Positions 17,588 to 25,836 of a stretch of DNA of 32,862 nucleotides are shown piece by piece. Position 1 is the first letter of the stretch, and each line of letters opens with the position of its first letter. The position numbers were made by a program, and so were the translations under genes. Location: assembly GCA_013153715.1 (NCBI GenBank), contig JAADDW010000043.1, forward strand, positions 1-32,862. The letters run 5' to 3'. Source of the DNA: Campylobacterota bacterium (lineage in GTDB: Bacteria; Campylobacterota; Campylobacteria; Campylobacterales; Nitratiruptoraceae). The notes beneath the pieces were generated by a model. It searched no databases. It had not been told where the DNA came from and saw only the letters and a program-made list of their open reading frames with translations.

Positions 17588-17869
17588 CTACTTCCCGATT
17601 TTCTTCTGAACCGTACCCTTGTGCCCCTTGAAAGTGCGGGTCGGTGCAAATTCACCTAGCTTGAAACCGACATGGTTCTCCGTAATGTAAACAGGGACAA
17701 ACTGCCGTCCATTGTGGACATTGATTGTGAGTCCGATCATCTCTGGAACGATGGTACTCCTTCGAGACCATGTCTTGATGGGTTTCCTATCTCCACTCTC
17801 CTTGGCCTTGAGGACCTTCTTCATGAGATGGTCATCTACAAAAGGACCTTTTTTGATACTTCTCGCCAT
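17588..17869 (-). CDS. rpsS: 30S ribosomal protein S19
   Basis: 93 residues. It shows the canonical [17 protein letters not shown] start, the [16 protein letters not shown] centre and the ending [16 protein letters not shown]19 lies at the top of the 30S head next to S13. A 9-nt gap separates it from rplB. Confidence 0.98.
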   Translation of the reverse strand: MARSIKKGPFVDDHLMKKVLKAKESGDRKPIKTWSRRSTIVPEMIGLTINVHNGRQFVPVYITENHVGFKLGEFAPTRTFKGHKGTVQKKIGK

Positions 17870-17878
17870 CTTCCTACC

Positions 17879-18706
17879 TTATCTCTTTCTTCTCGAAATG
17901 ATAAATTTGTCACTCGGCTTCTTCCTGCGGGTCTTATACCCTTTAGTCGGCATTCCCCAAGGTGTGACAGGGTGGCCACTGGGACCTGTCTTTCCTTCAC
18001 CACCACCGTGGGGGTGGTCAACAGGGTTCATAGCCGAACCTCTTGTCTGGGGTCGGATCCCTCTATGTCGGTTTCGACCCGCTTTCCCGATGACAATGTT
18101 AATGTACTCTTCGTTCCCCACAACACCGACGGTCGCCATACACTCGCCCAGGATCTTCCTCATCTCCCCGCTGGGGAGGCGGAGGATCACATACTTTCCT
18201 TCCCGACCCATAATCTGGGCGTAGGCCCCTGCACTTCGGGCCAGCTGTCCCCCCTTCCCAGGCTTCATCTCGATATTGTGGATAAGGGTACCGACAGGGA
18301 TATTCTTGAGCTTCATCGCATTTCCAGGGAGAACATCGAGTCCCCCTTCGGCGGCCTCCACACTATCCCCCACCTTCAAACCGCTGGGTTGAATGATGTA
18401 CCGCTTATCCCCATCTCTATAGACAATGAGGGCAATTCGGCAGTTTCTATAGGGATCATACTCGATGGAGGCCACCCGGCCTGGGACACCAAATTTATTT
18501 CGTTTGAAATCGATAATCCTGTAGAGCTTCTTGGCCCCCCCTTCCCTGTGGCGGGAGGTGATACGCCCCTGATTATTCCGCCCCGCACGGGTGGGAAGCT
18601 TGACAAGGAGCTTCCGCACACTGGGCTTCGCCGTAATGTCACTGCTGTCCACCGTTGTCATGAAACGGCGGGAAGGTGTGTAGGGTTTGTACTTCTTAAT
18701 CGCCAT
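17879..18706 (-). CDS. rplB: 50S ribosomal protein L2
   Basis: 275 residues. Motifs include the N-terminal [13 protein letters not shown], the OB/SH3-like core with [18 protein letters not shown], and the universal [10 protein letters not shown] (229-238) with His231, the residue near the peptidyl transferase centre. L2 is needed for subunit association and tRNA binding. Standard S10 order: after rplW, before rpsS. Confidence 0.98.
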   Translation of the reverse strand: MAIKKYKPYTPSRRFMTTVDSSDITAKPSVRKLLVKLPTRAGRNNQGRITSRHREGGAKKLYRIIDFKRNKFGVPGRVASIEYDPYRNCRIALIVYRDGDKRYIIQPSGLKVGDSVEAAEGGLDVLPGNAMKLKNIPVGTLIHNIEMKPGKGGQLARSAGAYAQIMGREGKYVILRLPSGEMRKILGECMATVGVVGNEEYINIVIGKAGRNRHRGIRPQTRGSAMNPVDHPHGGGEGKTGPSGHPVTPWGMPTKGYKTRRKKPSDKFIISRRKR

Positions 18707-18715
18707 CTTCTATCC

Positions 18716-18997
18716 TTATACCGCTAGACTTTCTATCTTGGCACCCTCAGGAAGCTTGACATAGAACTTTTTATAGTTGTTCCGTCTCCCCTCAATCCCT
18801 CTGAACCGCTTCTTCTTCCCCTTCATGCGGAGAGAGTTGATCTTTACGGGGGTTACCCCGAAATACTCCCTCAAAATCTCCTTGAGCTGGTTCTTGGTCA
18901 CCTTATCGCTGGTCTGGATCACAATGTATCCCTCCTCCTGGAGACCCAAGCTCTTCTCTGTGTAGATGATTGATTTGATGTCGGTAATATCTGCCAT
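18716..18997 (-). CDS. rplW: 50S ribosomal protein L23
   Basis: 93 residues. The pattern [23 protein letters not shown] with the later [19 protein letters not shown] loop and [14 protein letters not shown] is L23. L23 at the tunnel exit docks trigger factor and the signal recognition particle. One nucleotide separates it from rplD. Confidence 0.97.
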   Translation of the reverse strand: MADITDIKSIIYTEKSLGLQEEGYIVIQTSDKVTKNQLKEILREYFGVTPVKINSLRMKGKKKRFRGIEGRRNNYKKFYVKLPEGAKIESLAV

Positions 18998-18998
18998 C

Positions 18999-19613
18999 TT
19001 AGACCTCTTTTACAATTTTTTCCCAAACAGGTTTCTCGATTACCACAGCTCTAAATGCGGCTACAAGATATGGATTGAGCTCCCTCGCCTCAATGAGATG
19101 AGCATTGGGAAGGTTTCTGAAGGCGAGGAATGTCTTCTCATCGGCACTCTCTGTAACGACAAGGAGATCTCGGGCTCCAATCTTCTTAACAAAAGCCGCC
19201 GCATCTCGGGTCTTTCCAGACTCAATGGCGATCTTATCGACAATAAAGAGAGCTCCCTGTTCCCCCTTCTCATTGAGGGCAAACTGGAAAGCCTTCCTCT
19301 TCTGCTTCTTGTTGATCTTCTGGGTGTAGTTCCTCTCCTTTCGGGGTCCGAAGACCACACCACCTCCAACAAAGAGGGGAGATCTGATGGATCCAGCTCT
19401 CGCTCCTCCTCTCCCCTTCTGTTGCCACGGCTTCCGTCCACCGCCTCGAACCTCTCCTCGGGTCTTGGTATGGGCGTTGCCGGCTCGGAGATTGGCCTGG
19501 TAAGCCTTCACATAGAGATAGAAGTTATGGGGATTTATTCCCTGAAAGTTCTCTGGAAGAGCCACCTCTCCGGCACTCTCAAGGTTTTGATCCAGTACTA
19601 CCGCTTTACTCAT
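18999..19613 (-). CDS. rplD: 50S ribosomal protein L4
   Basis: 204 residues. The tunnel loop ([20 protein letters not shown] through [14 protein letters not shown], about 45-78) is well conserved, followed by [16 protein letters not shown]4 lines the exit tunnel. In gammaproteobacteria it represses its own S10 operon; nothing shows this here. Its ATG overlaps the rplC end by 4 nt. Confidence 0.98.
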   Translation of the reverse strand: MSKAVVLDQNLESAGEVALPENFQGINPHNFYLYVKAYQANLRAGNAHTKTRGEVRGGGRKPWQQKGRGGARAGSIRSPLFVGGGVVFGPRKERNYTQKINKKQKRKAFQFALNEKGEQGALFIVDKIAIESGKTRDAAAFVKKIGARDLLVVTESADEKTFLAFRNLPNAHLIEARELNPYLVAAFRAVVIEKPVWEKIVKEV

Positions 19614-20188
19614 TTGACAATCCTTATCTTACCGAGTGCTCCGTTGGGTCCAGGAATGGAACCTTTGACAACAAGAATACGATTTTTCGGATCGAAGCTG
19701 ACCACCTCATTCTGGACAGTCACCTTCTTATTTCCGTAGTGGCCGGGCATCTTCTGTCCCTTCATGATCCGTCCCGGGAACTCACACATACCGACAGAAC
19801 CGGGAGCCCTATGGAACCGGGAACCGTGGCTGTCGGGACCGCCGGCAAAGTTCCACCGCTTCACGACCCCTGTAAAGCCCCGTCCCTTGGATTTAAAACT
19901 GCTCTTGACCCTCTTAGCCTCTTTGAGGGGCTCCAGATCAATATCGCCGGCCTCCCTGTTGTTCACCTTGAGGGTGACAAAGCGGTTGAAGTTCCGCTCC
20001 AAACCGTACTTCTTCTGCTGGCCCCCGATGGCCTTGTTCCACCTCTTCCCGTGGCTGTATGCGACAATGGCCTTTCCATCGTCCAACAACTCGCATACCT
20101 TGGCCTCCTTCACCTTCAGCAGTGTCACCGGAAGGCTCGGTATGCCTATGGTTCTACTCATTCCGATCTTCTCTACAATGAACTCCAT
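19610..20188 (-). CDS. rplC: 50S ribosomal protein L3
   Basis: 192 residues, a little short next to E. coli (209). It has the KIGMSRTI start region, the [20 protein letters not shown] segment carrying the loop near the peptidyl transferase centre, and [10 protein letters not shown] with KKMPGHYGN-like sequence further on. L3 is an early assembly protein. Gap to rpsJ is 10 nt. Confidence 0.98.
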   Translation of the reverse strand: MEFIVEKIGMSRTIGIPSLPVTLLKVKEAKVCELLDDGKAIVAYSHGKRWNKAIGGQQKKYGLERNFNRFVTLKVNNREAGDIDLEPLKEAKRVKSSFKSKGRGFTGVVKRWNFAGGPDSHGSRFHRAPGSVGMCEFPGRIMKGQKMPGHYGNKKVTVQNEVVSFDPKNRILVVKGSIPGPNGALGKIRIVK

Positions 20189-20198
20189 CTATCTCCCC

Positions 20199-20510
20199 TT
20201 ACTCACCCATTGACCTAACTTCGACATCGACCTCTGGCGCCAGATCCAACTTCATGAGGGAATCGACTGTATCCGGCGTGGCCGATACAATGTCGATGAG
20301 CCGTGAGTGGATTCTGATCTCAAACTGCTCCCGAGAATCCTTGTTAATGTGCGGAGATCGGAGGACTGTATACTTCCTGATCTTCGTGGGCAGAGGAATA
20401 GGTCCCCTGATCTCCGCTCCTGTCCTCTTGACAGCCTCGACAATCGCCGACACACTCCGATCCAGTACCCTGTGATCATAAGCTCGCAGCTTCAATCGTA
20501 TCTTTTCCAT
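20199..20510 (-). CDS. rpsJ: 30S ribosomal protein S10
   Basis: 103 residues, the invariant length. Starts [19 protein letters not shown] and carries [21 protein letters not shown], matching S10/NusE. It acts in the 30S head and, outside the ribosome, as NusE in antitermination. It is the first gene of the supercluster, about 45 nt downstream of a strong promoter. The short leader can form only a small hairpin (CTCCAA/TTGGAG, 20536-20558), with none of the long S10 leader known in E. coli. Confidence 0.98.
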   Translation of the reverse strand: MEKIRLKLRAYDHRVLDRSVSAIVEAVKRTGAEIRGPIPLPTKIRKYTVLRSPHINKDSREQFEIRIHSRLIDIVSATPDTVDSLMKLDLAPEVDVEVRSMGE

Positions 20511-20563
20511 AAATTCCCTTCAGAAAGAACTTGGTCTCCAATGGGACCTATTTTGGAGCATGA

Positions 20564-20592
20564 ATTATAGAACAAGCTCTGGGTAAAATCAA
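20564..20592 (-). promoter_or_regulatory. main promoter of the ribosomal protein supercluster
   Basis: TTGATT (20587-20592) and a perfect TATAAT (20564-20569) lie 17 nt apart on the minus strand. The start would be near 20557, giving a leader of roughly 47 nt to rpsJ. Spacing and match to the sigma-70 consensus are excellent. It is the only strong promoter I see for the first 10 kb of the cluster. Confidence 0.88.
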
Positions 20593-20642
20593 GTTTTTTC
20601 GGTAAAATGGGCCAAAAATGTTTCCTTCTCAAAAGGAAAGAA

Positions 20643-21701
20643 ATGGGTATCCTCGAACTCTTCTACCACTCCGACAGAGGGGATGGGAGAATTCTCCCTC
20701 GGAAGAGAGCTCTCCCCCCCTCTCCAAAGCTCCTGGTCAAGGGGCCCCGCTACTGCGGAAAGTGGGCCCTCATCAGAGATAGTGCCCGAAACCTCCTTCC
20801 GCCCGAGAGGACCCTCTTCATCGACACCAGGGATCTGCGGTTCGATAGGGGGGAGGTGGAGAGTCGGCTCCCCCAATTTGTCGAGAAGGAAGGGATAGAG
20901 CTCCTCTGTATTCGGGACTACGACGGGAGTTGGAGAGTTCCAGAGGGGGTGAAGGTCTGGGCCACGGGGGAGAGGGAGTTGGAGGGTTTCGACACCGTCT
21001 CCCTCAGTAATCTCGATTTCGAGGAGTTCCTCGCCTTCCAGCGCCACAGCGATCCAAAAGTCGCCTTCAATCTCTTCCTCAAGGGGGGGAACTATCCGGA
21101 GATCCCTCTCTCCGGAAGGGGAAGAGAAGAGTGGGAGGAGAGGAACCAGCAGATCCTCCACCTCACCTTCTGCCAGGAGCTCCCCCTCTTTCGGGAGGTT
21201 GCCGCCTTCCAGGGGCACTCTCTCTCCGTCCACTTCATCTACAAGAGGGTAAAGGAGCAGTTCAGAATTGGAAAGGAGAGGCTCTACACCCTCTTTGAGA
21301 GGTGGAGGGAGGGAGGATATATTCACTCCATCCCCAAATGGGGATCCCAGGGGGCTGTCCGAAAACTCTTTTTCCACAACTTCCTTACAAAACCCCTCCT
21401 CCATGCCGACAGAGAGTTCCCAAAAATATTTGAGAATATGGTCTGCCTGGAACTTCCGAAGGAGGCGATCTTCTACATGGAACCCCTCGGTTTCTATCTC
21501 CCCGAAGAGGAGAGGGTCGTTCTCCCCATCCCCTTTGGAGATGAGGTACGGATCCAGAAGAGGATAGATCAGCTCCTCCAGAAAAACAGGATAGAGCCCA
21601 GGAGGATAGAGGTGGTCACTGTGGGCCGTAGTTTTCTCTATGAGGTCGGGGGAATAGAGTGTGAGATCCTCCCCTTCTACCGATGGGCGGTCGGGAGCTG
21701 A
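20643..21701 (+). CDS. AAA/DUF4143-like ATPase-family protein with degenerate nucleotide-binding motifs
   Basis: 352 residues from the ATG at 20643, which follows AAAAGGAAAGAA; an ATG 36 nt earlier lacks a ribosome site. The layout resembles the AAA_14/DUF4143 ATPase family: a P-loop-like LVKGPRYCGKWAL (32-44), a strand TLFIDTRD (57-64), LSNLDFEEFLAF corresponding to the family's PLSFxEF segment, GGNYPEI matching GGxPE, and a winged-helix-like RIGKERLYTLFERWREGGYI. The Walker A threonine is Trp41 and the DExQ Walker B motif is not evident (IRDYDG instead), so ATP hydrolysis is doubtful. It is transcribed away from the S10 operon. Its function is unknown. Confidence 0.82.
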   Translation: MGILELFYHSDRGDGRILPRKRALPPSPKLLVKGPRYCGKWALIRDSARNLLPPERTLFIDTRDLRFDRGEVESRLPQFVEKEGIELLCIRDYDGSWRVPEGVKVWATGERELEGFDTVSLSNLDFEEFLAFQRHSDPKVAFNLFLKGGNYPEIPLSGRGREEWEERNQQILHLTFCQELPLFREVAAFQGHSLSVHFIYKRVKEQFRIGKERLYTLFERWREGGYIHSIPKWGSQGAVRKLFFHNFLTKPLLHADREFPKIFENMVCLELPKEAIFYMEPLGFYLPEEERVVLPIPFGDEVRIQKRIDQLLQKNRIEPRRIEVVTVGRSFLYEVGGIECEILPFYRWAVGS

Positions 21702-21707
21702 CCCCGA

Positions 21708-22880
21708 CTACCATTTGACCTCGGCCGTCACCATATAGCGGGTCTCTTCGTCGTTATCCCCTTGGGTATCGGGATCGATATGGAAGAGATTGGCTATGAA
21801 TGTCAAATGTCTATTGTAGGTGTAGGCGACCCCTCCAATCACCTCCTTCCGCTTCCTCCCCTGGAGACTATCCTTCCACCTGTCGTAACGGGCAAAGAGA
21901 CTCCACTCTTTGGTGGGACGGAGCTCCCCGTTGACACTCCACCCCTTGCCGTCGAAGACCTTGTCGCTGGGGGTCGAATCGGCATAGATGAAGGCCAGGA
22001 GGAACTGGGGCTGGTTGTAAACCCCGTGGACGGCGTACCATTGGAAATCGTCCTCCCCATTTTTGTAATCCGGATTGAACTGCCCCGTCAAGGAGATGTT
22101 GGCGTAGCTGTCGCTCCTGGGGTTGAGATGCTCCCTTCCATTGCCGAAGAGGTGGGCTGTCAGACGGTACTCGAAGGAGAGCTTCCTATTCTGTTCGACC
22201 CCCCGGAAATGGTAGCCCTCTCCATCGAAGAACCCCATCTCGGAGGAGAAGTAGTCACTCTTGGTCTTGAAATTGATACCGAGGTCCGCCGAGTTGGTCA
22301 AGTGGGCCCCGTTGCGCTCCTCCACAAAGGTCTTGGCCACACTCCGATAGAACCAGCCGTTATGTTCCTCCCAATCGATCCAGGGGCGGTGGACCTGACC
22401 AAATTCGACCCCTGTGTAGGGGAGAATGGAGTCGAGGTAGATGTAGGCATATTTGAGGCGGACCAGCCAGCTCCCCTGGGCTCCATCCTGCTCCCGATCG
22501 TGGAAGGTATCCAGTGTGATCCGGGCATAATCCTTACTGTTCCAGTAGGCCTTGAACTCCAAATAGTTGCGGCGGCTCTCAAAACGGGTGACAGAGTCCC
22601 GATCTCCATCGTAATCGATATGGGTCAGTCCCAGATAGTGGACCCCGTTGATCTTGAGCTTTGGTACCTTACTGGAAACCCGAGTACTCTTGAGCTCCTT
22701 GGAGAACTTCTGCTCCACCTCCCTCTCCAACTCATCCCGACTCACAAACTCCCCCAATCTGACACGGTTGGGGCCAGGAGTGGTATAGAGGGCTCCTGTC
22801 TCCCTATCCTGGTAGAGGGTAATGGTCGTTCCATAGAGGGAAAAGAGAAGAGTGGCCAGCAGAAAGGCAATCCGTCCCAT
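21708..22880 (-). CDS. putative outer membrane porin
   Basis: 390 residues from the ATG at 22880 (AGGAG five bases upstream). Residues 1-17 form a signal peptide (MGRIAFLLATLLFSLYG). A charged, probably coiled-coil stretch follows at about 43-65, then a long run of alternating beta-strand-like sequence rich in Tyr, Trp and Phe. The final residue is Trp, as in outer membrane beta-barrels sorted by the BAM machinery. Substrate is unknown; the overall look resembles phosphate-selective or FmdC-type porins, but that is only a resemblance. It is divergent from a response regulator gene, which suggests control by that system. Confidence 0.8.
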   Translation of the reverse strand: MGRIAFLLATLLFSLYGTTITLYQDRETGALYTTPGPNRVRLGEFVSRDELEREVEQKFSKELKSTRVSSKVPKLKINGVHYLGLTHIDYDGDRDSVTRFESRRNYLEFKAYWNSKDYARITLDTFHDREQDGAQGSWLVRLKYAYIYLDSILPYTGVEFGQVHRPWIDWEEHNGWFYRSVAKTFVEERNGAHLTNSADLGINFKTKSDYFSSEMGFFDGEGYHFRGVEQNRKLSFEYRLTAHLFGNGREHLNPRSDSYANISLTGQFNPDYKNGEDDFQWYAVHGVYNQPQFLLAFIYADSTPSDKVFDGKGWSVNGELRPTKEWSLFARYDRWKDSLQGRKRKEVIGGVAYTYNRHLTFIANLFHIDPDTQGDNDEETRYMVTAEVKW

Positions 22881-22888
22881 ACTGCTCC

Positions 22889-22917
22889 TTTCAGACTCTT
22901 TCAAGAAATGGTACAAT
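22889..22917 (+). promoter_or_regulatory. possible promoter of the response regulator operon
   Basis: TACAAT (22912-22917) is 17 nt from TTTCAG (22889-22894), a weak -35. The start would be near 22924, which would exclude translation from the ATG at 22916 and supports the GTG at 22958. It overlaps the 5' untranslated region of the divergent porin gene. Confidence 0.4.
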
Positions 22918-22957
22918 GAGTCTATTACAACATGGTAACATACCGCAAGGAGTGGCT

Positions 22958-23629
22958 GTGCAGAGGAAAGAGACTCTCATCGCCGTCGTCGAAGACGAAG
23001 GGGACCTTCTGGAACTTATCGAGTACCACCTGACCAAAAATGGCTATCTTGTGGAAGGCTTCCTCTCCACCAAACATCTAAAGCGCTTTCTCGACGAGGA
23101 GGAGCCCGATCTCCTCATTATCGACAGAAATCTCCCCGGCGAAGAGGGGAGCGAATTTGTCCACCAGCTCAGACAGGAGGGGTACGATACCCCTGTCATC
23201 TTCCTCTCGGCCAAGAGTAGCCAGCAGGATATAGAGCTTGGCTTCCTCCGGGGGGGCGACGACTACATCTCCAAACCCTTCAACATGGGAGAGCTCCTCC
23301 TCAGGGTCAAGGCCATTCTCCGCCGCACCAAAGGGCCCCAGGAGCTCTTGGGCCACAGGGATATTCTCCTGAACCCTGCAAAGCGGGAGGTCCTCATCGG
23401 TGGAGAGAGGGTGGAGCTGACCAAGCTGGAGTTCGATCTTCTGGAGATCTTCCTCAGAAATAGGGGGGTCGTCTTGAGCAGAGCCTACCTCCTCGACCAG
23501 GTCTGGAGGGACCTCGCCCAAGAACGGAGTGTCACAGTGGCCATCAACAGATTACGGGAGAAGATCGATCCGGATCGGACCAAGGAGTATATCGAACCTG
23601 TCAGGGGTATAGGGTACAAATTGAGATGA
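22958..23629 (+). CDS. OmpR/PhoB-family response regulator
   Basis: 223 residues from a GTG preceded at five bases by AAGGAG; an ATG 42 nt upstream is open but lacks such a site. The receiver domain (about 5-120) has the acidic pair Glu12-Asp13, phospho-acceptor Asp56 in IIDRNLPG, Ser84 in place of Thr, and Lys106 in SKPF. The C-terminal winged helix (about 130-222) has LTKLEFDLLEIFLRNRGVVLSR and the ending RGIGYKLR, marking the OmpR/PhoB class. It would bind DNA and likely controls its own operon and perhaps the divergent porin. It overlaps the kinase gene by 4 nt. Confidence 0.93.
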   Translation: MQRKETLIAVVEDEGDLLELIEYHLTKNGYLVEGFLSTKHLKRFLDEEEPDLLIIDRNLPGEEGSEFVHQLRQEGYDTPVIFLSAKSSQQDIELGFLRGGDDYISKPFNMGELLLRVKAILRRTKGPQELLGHRDILLNPAKREVLIGGERVELTKLEFDLLEIFLRNRGVVLSRAYLLDQVWRDLAQERSVTVAINRLREKIDPDRTKEYIEPVRGIGYKLR

Positions 23630-24675
23630 GGGTAGGTCAGCTCCTCTTCCTCACCACCCTCGCCCTTCTGGGACTCCTCTTTTTGACAATCTTCAACTCC
23701 ATCTCCTCCCTGCTGGAGGGCTACTGCCACGCCCTGGATACCAAAACCCTCGGCGAGCTGAAATATACCCTCTCAGAGAGGCTCTTCGGACTCTACGCCC
23801 TCTCCTCCCTCCTCCTCCTCCCCCTCCTCTATCTCTTCGACCGCTCTCTGGAGAGGAGGATCGGAAGAATAACCCAGTTCATACGAGAGCTCCTCCAGCG
23901 GAACTACCCCAGACTCCCCCCCGACCCCCTCCACCAGTTCCACCAACTCCATAGGGAGCTTAACGGCCTGGCCAAAACCCTCAAGAAGAGGGAGGAAAAG
24001 AAGAGTAAGTACACCAAGAAGTTGAAACGCCTCACCCGCCAGAGGAGCGAACTTATATCGGCACTGAGCCACGAGCTCAAGAATCCCGTAGCCATCATCG
24101 ACGGCTCTGTCCAGACACTCCTGGAAGAGCCCGATATGGAGAGGGAACTCCAGAGGAGTTTCATACTCAAAATCCATCGGGCCAGCGGAAAGATTGGTCG
24201 GATGATCGACAGACTCACCCTCGCCGTGAAGGCAGAGAGTGGGAAGTTGGAACTTCGGAGGAGTCGGTTCTCCCTCTGCCATCTGGTCCAGGAGGCCGTC
24301 ACCTTTTTGGGAGAACGGTATCGGGGGAGGGAGATCGAGGTGGAGTGCGGGAAAGAGGAGGAGGTCTATGGAGATCGGGAGATGGTTCTGACAATTGTGG
24401 AAAATCTGCTGGACAACGCCCTCAAATACTCCCAAGAGAAGGTCGTGGTACGGGTCCACGGGAGACGGGTTGAGGTGGTGGATAGGGGAATTGGCATCGA
24501 CCCGAGCGAGCTGAAAAGGGTGAGCAAAAAGTTCTACCGAATCCACAATAGCTGGGACAACTCCATGGGACTCGGCCTCTTTATCGTCTCCTACCTCCTA
24601 GAGCTCCACGGGAGCAGGTTGGAGATAGAGAGCCAGCCTGGGAAGGGGAGCACCTTCTCCTTCCAGCTCCCCTGA
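23626..24675 (+). CDS. membrane sensor histidine kinase
   Basis: 349 residues. Two membrane helices at about 6-28 and 56-71 enclose a short periplasmic loop of about 27 residues, too small for a typical ligand domain. A HAMP-like linker and coiled coil (72-140) lead to the H-box with His149 (SALSHELKNP), N-box VENLLDNALKYS (Asn260, Asn264), G1 DRGIG (286-290), F-box FYR and G2 GLGL (315-318). All kinase boxes are intact. The ATG overlaps the regulator stop by 4 nt. The tiny sensor loop suggests sensing within the membrane or through a partner protein. Confidence 0.94.
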   Translation: MRVGQLLFLTTLALLGLLFLTIFNSISSLLEGYCHALDTKTLGELKYTLSERLFGLYALSSLLLLPLLYLFDRSLERRIGRITQFIRELLQRNYPRLPPDPLHQFHQLHRELNGLAKTLKKREEKKSKYTKKLKRLTRQRSELISALSHELKNPVAIIDGSVQTLLEEPDMERELQRSFILKIHRASGKIGRMIDRLTLAVKAESGKLELRRSRFSLCHLVQEAVTFLGERYRGREIEVECGKEEEVYGDREMVLTIVENLLDNALKYSQEKVVVRVHGRRVEVVDRGIGIDPSELKRVSKKFYRIHNSWDNSMGLGLFIVSYLLELHGSRLEIESQPGKGSTFSFQLP

Positions 24676-24702
24676 AACCCCTCTGCCATCCCCACTCCCA
24701 AT

Positions 24703-25722
24703 CTAATTCCAGACCCCCGGGATATAGGTATTGCACCGGGGACAACGCCCATCCCGGAGATGGTTCCTGACCCGCTCTCCCAAGTAACCGCTCCTCTCAA
24801 TGACAGCGAAACCACAGCTGGGGCAGTAGGTGGTCTCATGCTCCGGGGAGTTGAAATTTCCAACATAGACAAACTGGAGCCCCTCTTCCCTCCCGATCTC
24901 ATAGGCCCTCAAAAGGGTCTCTGGAGGGGTCGGGGGACGGTCCCTCATCCTGTAGGTCGGATAGAAACCGCTGACATGCCACGGAATGGCTGTATCGATG
25001 GAGGCGATGAAATTGGCTATCTTCCTCATCTCCTCCTCACTATCATTCTCATTGGGTATGAAGAGGGTCGTAATCTCTATCCACCTCTCCTTCTTGTAGG
25101 CGTACTCAATAGCCTCCAAGACAGGTTTCAACTTGGCCCCGCAGAGCTTCTCGTAGAACCTCTCGCTGAAGGCTTTGAGGTCGATATTGAAACCGTCGAT
25201 AACCTGACTCAAAAGGTCCAGAGCCTTCCTGGTCTCATAACCGCTGGTTACATAGATATTTTTGAGCCCCTGCTCCTTGGCGAGCTTGGCGGTATCGTAG
25301 CTATACTCAAACCAGACAACAGGTTCGTTGTAGGTGTAGGCTATGGCGCTACAGCTGTACTGGAGGGCCAACTGAACAGCCACCTCGGGAGGAAGATCCC
25401 TGCCGAAGAGGGGTTGGTTCTCCCTGTGAAATTGGCTAATCTCGAAGTTCTGACAGAAGCTACAGCTGAAATTACACCCTACAGTACCGAAGCTAAAAAC
25501 CTCAGTCCCAGGGAGAAAGTGGTAGAGGGGCTTCTTCTCCACAGGATCCACATTGACGGCGGCGGCCTTTCCATAGACCAAGAGTTTGAGCTCCCCCCCT
25601 TCCACCTTCCTCACACCACAGATCCCCACTTCCCCCTCCTCCAATTTGCAGGCGTGGGCACAGGCGAGACAGAGGATCTTTCCAGATGGGAGCTTCTTAG
25701 ATAACCATGCTGGTGCACTCAT
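24703..25722 (-). CDS. amrS: AmmeMemoRadiSam-system radical SAM enzyme (AmrS family)
   Basis: 339 residues from the ATG at 25722. The cluster motif CNFSCSFC (Cys83, Cys87, Cys90) is CX3CX2C of radical SAM enzymes. The N-terminal Cys-rich segment CLACAHAC and GICGVR fit the AmrS/pyruvate-formate-lyase-activase-like family. A C-terminal zinc-ribbon-like stretch has two CPxC pairs (CPSC and CPRC). The two partners that name the family, AMMECR1 and MEMO, are not in this window. The reaction is not established. It converges with the kinase gene and diverges from the ferritin-like/VIT1 gene through overlapping promoters. No clear ribosome site precedes the ATG. Confidence 0.9.
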   Translation of the reverse strand: MSAPAWLSKKLPSGKILCLACAHACKLEEGEVGICGVRKVEGGELKLLVYGKAAAVNVDPVEKKPLYHFLPGTEVFSFGTVGCNFSCSFCQNFEISQFHRENQPLFGRDLPPEVAVQLALQYSCSAIAYTYNEPVVWFEYSYDTAKLAKEQGLKNIYVTSGYETRKALDLLSQVIDGFNIDLKAFSERFYEKLCGAKLKPVLEAIEYAYKKERWIEITTLFIPNENDSEEEMRKIANFIASIDTAIPWHVSGFYPTYRMRDRPPTPPETLLRAYEIGREEGLQFVYVGNFNSPEHETTYCPSCGFAVIERSGYLGERVRNHLRDGRCPRCNTYIPGVWN

Positions 25723-25772
25723 CACAGCTTTCGGACCTGCAGTCCTACTTCCTCCTTCCTCACTTTTTCTCT

Positions 25773-25783
25773 ATTGTAGCACA
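25773..25783 (-). promoter_or_regulatory. extended -10 promoter of amrS
   Basis: On the minus strand TGTGCTACAAT combines a TGn extension with TACAAT. A recognisable -35 is missing, as is common with extended -10 promoters. The start would be near 25766, about 44 nt before the ATG. It is the left arm of a dyad shared with the divergent promoter at 25797-25807. Confidence 0.6.
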
Positions 25784-25796
25784 CATAGAGTATTTC

Positions 25797-25807
25797 TGTG
25801 CTATACT
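25797..25807 (+). promoter_or_regulatory. extended -10 promoter of the ferritin-like/VIT1 gene
   Basis: TGTGCTATACT contains the TGn extension and TATACT (25802-25807). With the amrS promoter it forms the inverted repeat TAGCACA-N13-TGTGCTA (25777-25803). The start would be near 25813, giving a leader of about 24 nt that contains AAAGGGAG. The dyad may simply reflect two facing promoters, or it may be an operator. Confidence 0.6.
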
Positions 25808-25836
25808 TGAGACATCGAACCCTCGAAAGGGAGACC

